Origin: Geobacillus icigianus
GTDB lineage: Bacteria > Bacillota > Bacilli > Bacillales > Anoxybacillaceae
Length of the DNA stretch: 10,528 bases
Direction of reading: 5' to 3'
NCBI RefSeq assembly: GCF_000750005.1
Contig: NZ_JPYA01000093.1
Coordinates: 1-10,528 of the forward strand
Part shown: one piece after another, positions 6,590 to 10,528 of the stretch
Layout of the letters: the number at the start of each line of letters is the position of its first letter
Position numbering within the stretch: the first letter of the stretch is position 1
Position numbers and translations under genes: made by a program
Notes under the pieces: generated by a model
What the model was told of the DNA's origin: nothing
Databases searched by the model: none
The model's input: the letters and a program-made list of their open reading frames with translations, nothing else

Positions 6590-7519
6590 TTGAAAGGGGA
6601 GAAATACGCGGCAGCGGCGGGGGAATGCCCGCCTTGCTGGCTGGCTGTGGTTTGGAGGTGTCTCTGTTCTGGAAAAGCGCGGCTCAGCAAAGCGTTTGTG
6701 CAGCTTGTTCGCTTCGGTTGGGCGCAGGCGTTGTCCTGCGTGTTTCCGGTCGTTATTTTTGCTTCACTGGCGCTGACGAAGCTCGCGCCGCTTCCTTTGT
6801 TGCCGAGGTATGACTGGCTGCTTGTCATTTGCCTTCTCATGCAATGGTGGATGGTGCGCTCCGGGCTGGAAACGCGCGATGAGCTCAAAGTCATCACTGT
6901 CTTTCACTTGATTGGGCTTGCATTAGAGCTGTTTAAGGTGCATATGGGTTCATGGTCGTATCCGGAGGAAGGATATACGAAACTGTTTGGCGTGCCGCTG
7001 TACAGCGGCTTCATGTACGCGAGCGTCGCGAGCTATCTTTGCCAAGCGTGGAGACGGCTGAAGGTGGAGCTCGTGCGCTGGCCGCCGTTTTGGCTGGTCG
7101 TTCCGTTGGCGGCGGCGATTTACGTGAACTTTTTTACCCACCATTATTGGATCGATGTTCGCTGGTGGCTGGCAGGCCTTGTGATTCTCGTTTTTTGGCG
7201 CTCGTGGGTCGCGTATGAGGTCGGGGGAATTCGGTATCGGATGCCGCTTGTTCTGTCCTTTTGGCTGATCGGTTTTTTCATTTGGGTCGCGGAAAACATC
7301 GCCACCTTTTTCGGGGCTTGGCAATATCCAAACCAAGCGAGGGCGTGGAGCCTCGTTCATGTCGGGAAAGTCAGCTCGTGGGTGTTGTTGGTCATTGTCA
7401 GTTTTCTCATCGTGGCGACGTTAAAGCAAGTGAAGGGCGGTGGAAAGGAAAAAACGGGCGGGACGTCCGCGGATGTAGCCCAAGCCGGGGCGGGCCGAGC
7501 AGAGGCCGCCCGCTGTTGA
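6590..7519 (+). CDS. DUF817 family membrane protein (YoaT-like)
   Basis: The product has 309 residues and about seven or eight membrane helices. Conserved DUF817/YoaT segments are RFGWAQALSC, FHLIGLALELFK followed by GSWSYPEE, GVPLYSGFMYASVASYLCQA, NFFTHH, and ENIATFFGAWQYPNQ. The function of the family is not known; the His, Trp and Tyr clusters at the membrane face could be a binding or catalytic site. Start is TTG 6590 after AGCGGGGGAGGGG, 17 bases behind the regulator gene, so it is the third gene of the operon. The first 30 residues before the conserved core are unusual for the family, with four Cys (CPPC and CLC), and the C-terminal 25 residues are a Gly/Ala-rich tail. B. subtilis YoaT is shorter at about 265 residues. 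Start choice is therefore the least certain part. Confidence 0.85.
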   Translation: MKGEKYAAAAGECPPCWLAVVWRCLCSGKARLSKAFVQLVRFGWAQALSCVFPVVIFASLALTKLAPLPLLPRYDWLLVICLLMQWWMVRSGLETRDELKVITVFHLIGLALELFKVHMGSWSYPEEGYTKLFGVPLYSGFMYASVASYLCQAWRRLKVELVRWPPFWLVVPLAAAIYVNFFTHHYWIDVRWWLAGLVILVFWRSWVAYEVGGIRYRMPLVLSFWLIGFFIWVAENIATFFGAWQYPNQARAWSLVHVGKVSSWVLLVIVSFLIVATLKQVKGGGKEKTGGTSADVAQAGAGRAEAARC

Positions 7520-7527
7520 GGCGGCCT
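7503..7527. terminator. GC-rich hairpin between convergent genes
   Basis: AGGCCGCC (7503-7510) and GGCGGCCT (7520-7527) form a perfect eight-pair stem with a nine-base loop that contains the DUF817 stop codon. It lies between the end of the rightward operon and the end of the leftward DinB gene. There is no T-run on either side, so it is at best a weak terminator or a 3'-end stabiliser shared by both transcripts. Confidence 0.5.
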
Positions 7528-7535
7528 GGCTCTGG

Positions 7536-8021
7536 TTATCCGAGATGCGCCTTGATTTCTTCAATTTGGGCAAGGTGGCGTTGTTCATGGTAGCCGACAA
7601 ATTCCACCCATTGCTTTAAGCTTAGGGGGCCGAAAACCGGATGCGGGAACGACTTGGCTTCCAGATCAGCCGGGTCGGCTTGCTCGACGATGTGACGCAG
7701 CCGCTGCCGCGATTGACGCAATTTTTCCTCCAATTCCCCCCACGTGAAACGCCGGTCGCTCGGGCGGGCGAAATCGGGCGCCTCCACTTTTTTGGAACGG
7801 TCAAGGGTGAGGTGGATCGGCTTTTCGCTGACGGGCTGGCTCGCGCCGCGCGTCAATGTCTGGGCGATCATGGCGGCGATCGATGTCTCGATAAGGTACA
7901 AATGTTCGAGCACTTGGGCGATCGTCCAACTCCCTTCAGCTACCCGGGTGTTGAGTTGTTCATCCGACAGAGCGGACACGCTTTCAATCAGCTGTCGGCG
8001 CACTTGTTCCTGATGATCCAT
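7536..8021 (-). CDS. DinB-family (DinB_2) four-helix-bundle protein
   Basis: The 161-residue soluble protein shows the DinB_2 layout: SWTIAQVLEHL near the N-terminus with His40, and YHEQRHLAQIEEIKAHL at the C-terminus with His145 and His149. These three His residues form the metal site of the superfamily, which includes the bacillithiol transferase BstA (YfiT) and related thiol-dependent enzymes. Substrate cannot be told from sequence. ATG 8021 follows GCGAGGG at normal distance. It is 39 bases downstream of the TatD gene in the same direction, so the two probably share a transcript that ends at the 7503-7527 hairpin. Despite the family name it has no relation to DNA polymerase IV. Confidence 0.88.
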   Translation of the reverse strand: MDHQEQVRRQLIESVSALSDEQLNTRVAEGSWTIAQVLEHLYLIETSIAAMIAQTLTRGASQPVSEKPIHLTLDRSKKVEAPDFARPSDRRFTWGELEEKLRQSRQRLRHIVEQADPADLEAKSFPHPVFGPLSLKQWVEFVGYHEQRHLAQIEEIKAHLG

Positions 8022-8060
8022 GATTTTCCCTCGCTTCGGTCTGGATTTGACTTCATCGTA

Positions 8061-8825
8061 CTATAAAGAAAGCGAGCCGTAAAGCCGTTTTGTGTTCGCT
8101 GTGATGACCGTTTTCACGCGCTCGCTCCCTTCGCCGTAATGCGCCGCTACGGTGCGGACAGAGTCAAATAAAAACAGCGGCGTCGTCGGTTTTCCGTGAA
8201 ACGGACCGGCAAACGGCCATGGGCCGTCCGTTTCGAGAAGCAGCTGCTCGAGCGGGATGAGGGACAATAGCGCTTGGTCGCGCTCGCGGTAGCACACCTC
8301 GGGAGTGACGGAAATGTAGTAGCCGCACCGGACGATGCGTTGCACCGTCTTTGCGCTTGCCTTCAGCCAATGGAAATGAGCGTGCCGGACGCCAGCTTGC
8401 TGCACGATGGCCAAGGCGGTTTCGGCCCGGTCGTAGACGGCATGAAGCACGAGCGGCAAAGAGACATCGACGGCGATGGCGGCGATTTGCGCCAGCAAGT
8501 CGCAATAGCGAGGCAATTGGGCCGCTGCCTCGGCTGAGTAGTACGGCAGCCCGACTTCGCCAATGGCGGACAAAAGCGGCCGCGCTTGCTTGATGAGTGA
8601 TGTCCATTCATTCCAATCGGCCGCGTTGGGCATGGGACGTTCCGGATGAAAGCCGATGGCGGCGTAGACGAAAGACGGAAACCGTTGCTTGAGCTCCAGC
8701 GTTCGGTGACTTGAGCGCAAGTCGGTTGAGACGGCGACGACGCCGGTAATGCCTGCCTCTTGCCAACGCTTGATTTGTTCGTCTACCCGGACGTATTGGT
8801 CAAGATGAAGATGGGCATCGATCAT
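8061..8825 (-). CDS. TatD-family metal-dependent hydrolase / DNase
   Basis: The 254-residue protein is a complete TatD-family TIM-barrel hydrolase. Metal ligands expected for the family are all visible: His5 and His7 in IDAHLHLD, Glu90 in AIGEVGLPY, His128 in LVLHA, a His in HAHFHW at 148-152, and Asp200 in LLLETDGPW. TatD enzymes are cytoplasmic Mg-dependent 3'-5' exonucleases linked to DNA repair. The length is normal. ATG 8825 follows GGGGAGG at eight bases. Bacillus relatives usually carry a main TatD protein (YabD) near the origin; this one is in a different context with a DinB-family gene, so it is probably a second, YjjV-like paralogue. The 168 bases before it hold no gene and I see no sigma-54 promoter there. 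Confidence 0.9.
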   Translation of the reverse strand: MIDAHLHLDQYVRVDEQIKRWQEAGITGVVAVSTDLRSSHRTLELKQRFPSFVYAAIGFHPERPMPNAADWNEWTSLIKQARPLLSAIGEVGLPYYSAEAAAQLPRYCDLLAQIAAIAVDVSLPLVLHAVYDRAETALAIVQQAGVRHAHFHWLKASAKTVQRIVRCGYYISVTPEVCYRERDQALLSLIPLEQLLLETDGPWPFAGPFHGKPTTPLFLFDSVRTVAAHYGEGSERVKTVITANTKRLYGSLSL

Positions 8826-8993
8826 CGGCGCGACCTCCCCTGTCGCCGCAGCGTCCTAGAAGGCTGGTGAAAAACATTGGTTTCCTTTGGTCGATGAAAA
8901 AAAGTGTGCACTGTTGCAAGGCTTTTCTATTTGAAAAACGATGCTGGGAAGCGGTTGCGCGAGTAAATCACCACCCCTCTAGCGGCAGCCTCT

Positions 8994-10361
8994 TCATTCT
9001 TTGTCGATTTGATATTTGCGGATGCGGTATTGCAAGTTTTGTCGGCTTAGGCCAAGCGCTTTGGCGGTTTTGGTGATGTTGAAGCCGTGATGCTGCAGCG
9101 CCTTGCGGATGTAGTAAATTTCGACCTCTTCCATGTATCGGTCAAGCGGCAAAATATCATCCGTATCGAATAGAAAATCGGTCTTGGCCTCGTCAGGGGT
9201 AAGCTTGGCCCGGAAATACGCCGGAAGATGGGCGAGTGTGATCACCGTGTCTTGTTCCATCGTTTCCATCGTTTCGAAGATGACAGCCTCTAGTTCGCGC
9301 ACATTGCCGGGCCAGCGGTAAGCGAGAAACGCTTCTTGCACATCCTCATCGAGCCCTTCCACCGTCAACCCATAGCGTTCGTTGCCTTGGCGGATGAAAT
9401 GAGCGGCCAACGGCAAAATGTCCTCCCTTCTCTCGCGCAGCGGGGGCAACACGATGCAATGGACGGCGAGCTGGTAGTAAAGCGGCTTCAGCAGTTCCCC
9501 CGTTTGCACGGCGTCAATGGGGTCGCCGCTTGTCGAAGTGATGAGGCGGACATCGGCCCGAACAGGTTCATGGCCTTGGGCGCGGACAAACTGTTTTTCT
9601 TGCAGGAAACGGGCGAGTTTTTGTTGGAGCGGCAGACTTAACGAGTCAATGTCGTCAAGCAGGACGGTGCCGCCGTTCGCCTGTTCGAACAAGCCGGGCT
9701 GAATCTCGCCGTTTGCTTCGCTGCCAAACAGCATCGTTTCCAACCAGTCGTCGGGGAGCGACAAACACGTTTGCGCCAAAAACGGTTTGGCGCGCCGCTC
9801 GCTTTCATAGTGAATGCAAGAGGCGAGCAAATCTTTTCCCGTTCCTTTTTCGCCGATGAGCAGCACAGGCGCGTCAGAGCGGGCGGCATGGCGGGCTAGG
9901 CGGACCGCCGTTTGCATCGCCTCGCTTTGGCCGATGATGTCAGCCAGCGTTCGTCCCGGTTCGCTGCGCTGGTACTGCTCGGCGATCAGTTTGCGAAACT
10001 TTGTGACATCTTTGGCGATTTCCACTGCCCCGATGATGCGCCCGTCTTTCCGCAAAGGGTATGTTTGATTGACCGTTGTCACGGCTTGTCCTTTGTTATT
10101 GAAATACGTTTGCTGCTTGTTTCGAATGCTTTCGCCGGTGCGCAGCGCTTCAAGCAAGGTGCTCGGCTGCTCCGGATGAAAGCGGAAGACGTCTAAAATG
10201 TTTTTATCGAGCACATCTTCCACATCCATGCCCTCGATTTCCCGCATTTTTCGATTGTAAATAACCGTTTTTCCATGCTGATCGACAGCGTGGATGCCAA
10301 GGTCGATCATTTCGAGAATTTGCTCGTACATCGATAAAAGCGTTTCCATCTCCCGGTTCAC
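8994..10361 (-). CDS. RocR-like PAS/AAA+/Fis-type regulator with degenerate AAA+ domain (no GAFTGA)
   Basis: The 455-residue protein has the layout and length of B. subtilis RocR (461), a sigma-54 activator of arginine use. Residues about 8-125 form a PAS sensor (VIYNRKMREIEGM, then GAVEIAKDVTK). Residues about 141-370 form an AAA+ domain with Walker A GEKGTGKD at 170-177, Walker B LLDDID at 234-239 and WPGNVREL at 350-357. Residues about 427-451 form a Fis-type helix-turn-helix (NITKTAKALGLSRQNLQYRI). Unusually, the GAFTGA loop is absent: only eight residues separate LFG (211-213) from PGLFEQA (222-228). The Walker B Glu is Asp237, the arginine-finger region reads LLKPLYYQL where the family has FREDLYYRL, and the usual ATN sensor reads STS. 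It therefore likely binds DNA and perhaps ATP but should not activate sigma-54. GTG 10361 is chosen because GAGGTG ends six bases upstream and a -10 lies at 10386-10391, inside the longer open frame. Confidence 0.88.
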   Translation of the reverse strand: MNREMETLLSMYEQILEMIDLGIHAVDQHGKTVIYNRKMREIEGMDVEDVLDKNILDVFRFHPEQPSTLLEALRTGESIRNKQQTYFNNKGQAVTTVNQTYPLRKDGRIIGAVEIAKDVTKFRKLIAEQYQRSEPGRTLADIIGQSEAMQTAVRLARHAARSDAPVLLIGEKGTGKDLLASCIHYESERRAKPFLAQTCLSLPDDWLETMLFGSEANGEIQPGLFEQANGGTVLLDDIDSLSLPLQQKLARFLQEKQFVRAQGHEPVRADVRLITSTSGDPIDAVQTGELLKPLYYQLAVHCIVLPPLRERREDILPLAAHFIRQGNERYGLTVEGLDEDVQEAFLAYRWPGNVRELEAVIFETMETMEQDTVITLAHLPAYFRAKLTPDEAKTDFLFDTDDILPLDRYMEEVEIYYIRKALQHHGFNITKTAKALGLSRQNLQYRIRKYQIDKE

Positions 10362-10385
10362 GATCAGCACCTCTCTTTTCCTTGT

Positions 10386-10394
10386 ATTATAGCA
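10386..10394 (-). promoter_or_regulatory. Extended -10 promoter of the RocR-like gene
   Basis: On the minus strand the sequence reads TGC-TATAAT, a consensus -10 with the TGN extension, 25 bases before the GTG start. The -35 position is poor (GTCTTT at a 17-base spacer), which the extended -10 can offset. This supports the start at 10361 over any start further upstream. The rest of 10395-10528 is AT-rich and shows no gene in the window. Confidence 0.6.
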
Positions 10395-10528
10395 TAAGCC
10401 ATTGCGAAAAAGACGAATCTTCGATACGGAAGGAGAAATGGGGAAAATTTTTTTGCTAAATATATTGAAAATAGAAAAAAGAATCAACATAATAGAGATA
10501 GGAATCAGGTTTAATTGAAAAAATTTTT

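Noticed and set aside
8900..8925. Possible sigma-54 site near GTGTGCACTGTTGC between the TatD and RocR-like genes
   Set aside because: It is on the strand opposite to the TatD gene, and the -24 element has no GG at the required distance.
2168..8945. TGAAAAACGAT occurring at about 2168, 5798 and 8934, a possible dispersed regulatory motif
   Set aside because: The copies fall in a coding relic, a -35 region and an intergenic stretch, with no common position or orientation to genes. A/T-rich chance is enough.
9638..9889. Alternative minus-strand frame inside the RocR-like gene
   Set aside because: It is a GC-rich shadow of the AAA+ coding frame with low-complexity Cys/Ser/Arg composition.
10437..10457. 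Sigma-54-like promoter on the plus strand (TGGGG, A/T-run, TTGC) upstream of the RocR-like gene
   Set aside because: The GG and GC doublets are 11 bases apart, not 10, and the -24 box lacks the GGCAC core. It is a chance match in an A/T run.
10362..10490. Longer N-terminus for the RocR-like protein, from an upstream start at 10490
   Set aside because: The extra 43 codons cross the extended -10 and the ribosome binding site, and the PAS domain starts right after the GTG at 10361.
1..10528. CRISPR arrays, tRNA or rRNA genes, insertion sequences, phage genes
   Set aside because: No regularly spaced repeats, cloverleaf, transposase or phage structural motif was seen on either strand.

Overview
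The window looks like chromosome of a thermophilic or moderately thermophilic Bacillaceae (Geobacillus, Parageobacillus or Anoxybacillus type). The evidence is the strong GGAGG-type ribosome binding sites, the frequent GTG and TTG starts, the Bacillus-type gene families (Btr/Feu, YozG/DUF2975, YoaT/DUF817, DinB, RocR-like) and the mixed base composition. I cannot name the species from sequence alone.

Region 1 (about 1-5370) is an iron-siderophore locus laid out like the Bacillus subtilis btr-feuABC-ybbA region. It holds a Fur box at the left edge inside a probable leftward promoter, a Btr-type AraC regulator fused to a FeuA-like ligand-binding domain, a second perfect Fur box at the operon promoter, two FecCD-type permeases (feuB, feuC), and an alpha/beta-hydrolase of the ferri-siderophore esterase type. 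The binding-protein gene feuA is broken. Only its C-terminal end (about 50 codons, itself frameshifted) and perhaps a scrap of its signal peptide remain between btr and feuB. No ATPase gene is present; in B. subtilis the ATPase (YusV) is also encoded elsewhere. In the model system, Fur represses under iron sufficiency, Btr activates when it binds the Fe-siderophore, FeuBC import it and the esterase opens the trilactone to free iron. Here import would need a binding protein supplied from another locus.

Region 2 (about 5330-5760) holds a minus-strand orphan gene broken by one frameshift, bounded by two terminator-like hairpins.

Region 3 (about 5797-7527) is a clear rightward operon behind a good sigma-A promoter: a DUF2975 membrane protein, a small YozG-like Xre regulator and a DUF817 (YoaT-like) membrane protein. 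It ends in a hairpin shared with the convergent genes.

Region 4 (about 7536-8825, minus strand) is a TatD-family nuclease followed by a DinB-family protein. Region 5 (about 8994-10400, minus strand) is a RocR-like regulator with PAS, AAA+ and Fis-type HTH domains. Its AAA+ domain has lost the GAFTGA loop and several catalytic positions, so it probably does not work as a normal sigma-54 activator. The feu locus is visibly more AT-rich than everything to the right of about 5850, which suggests a different history.
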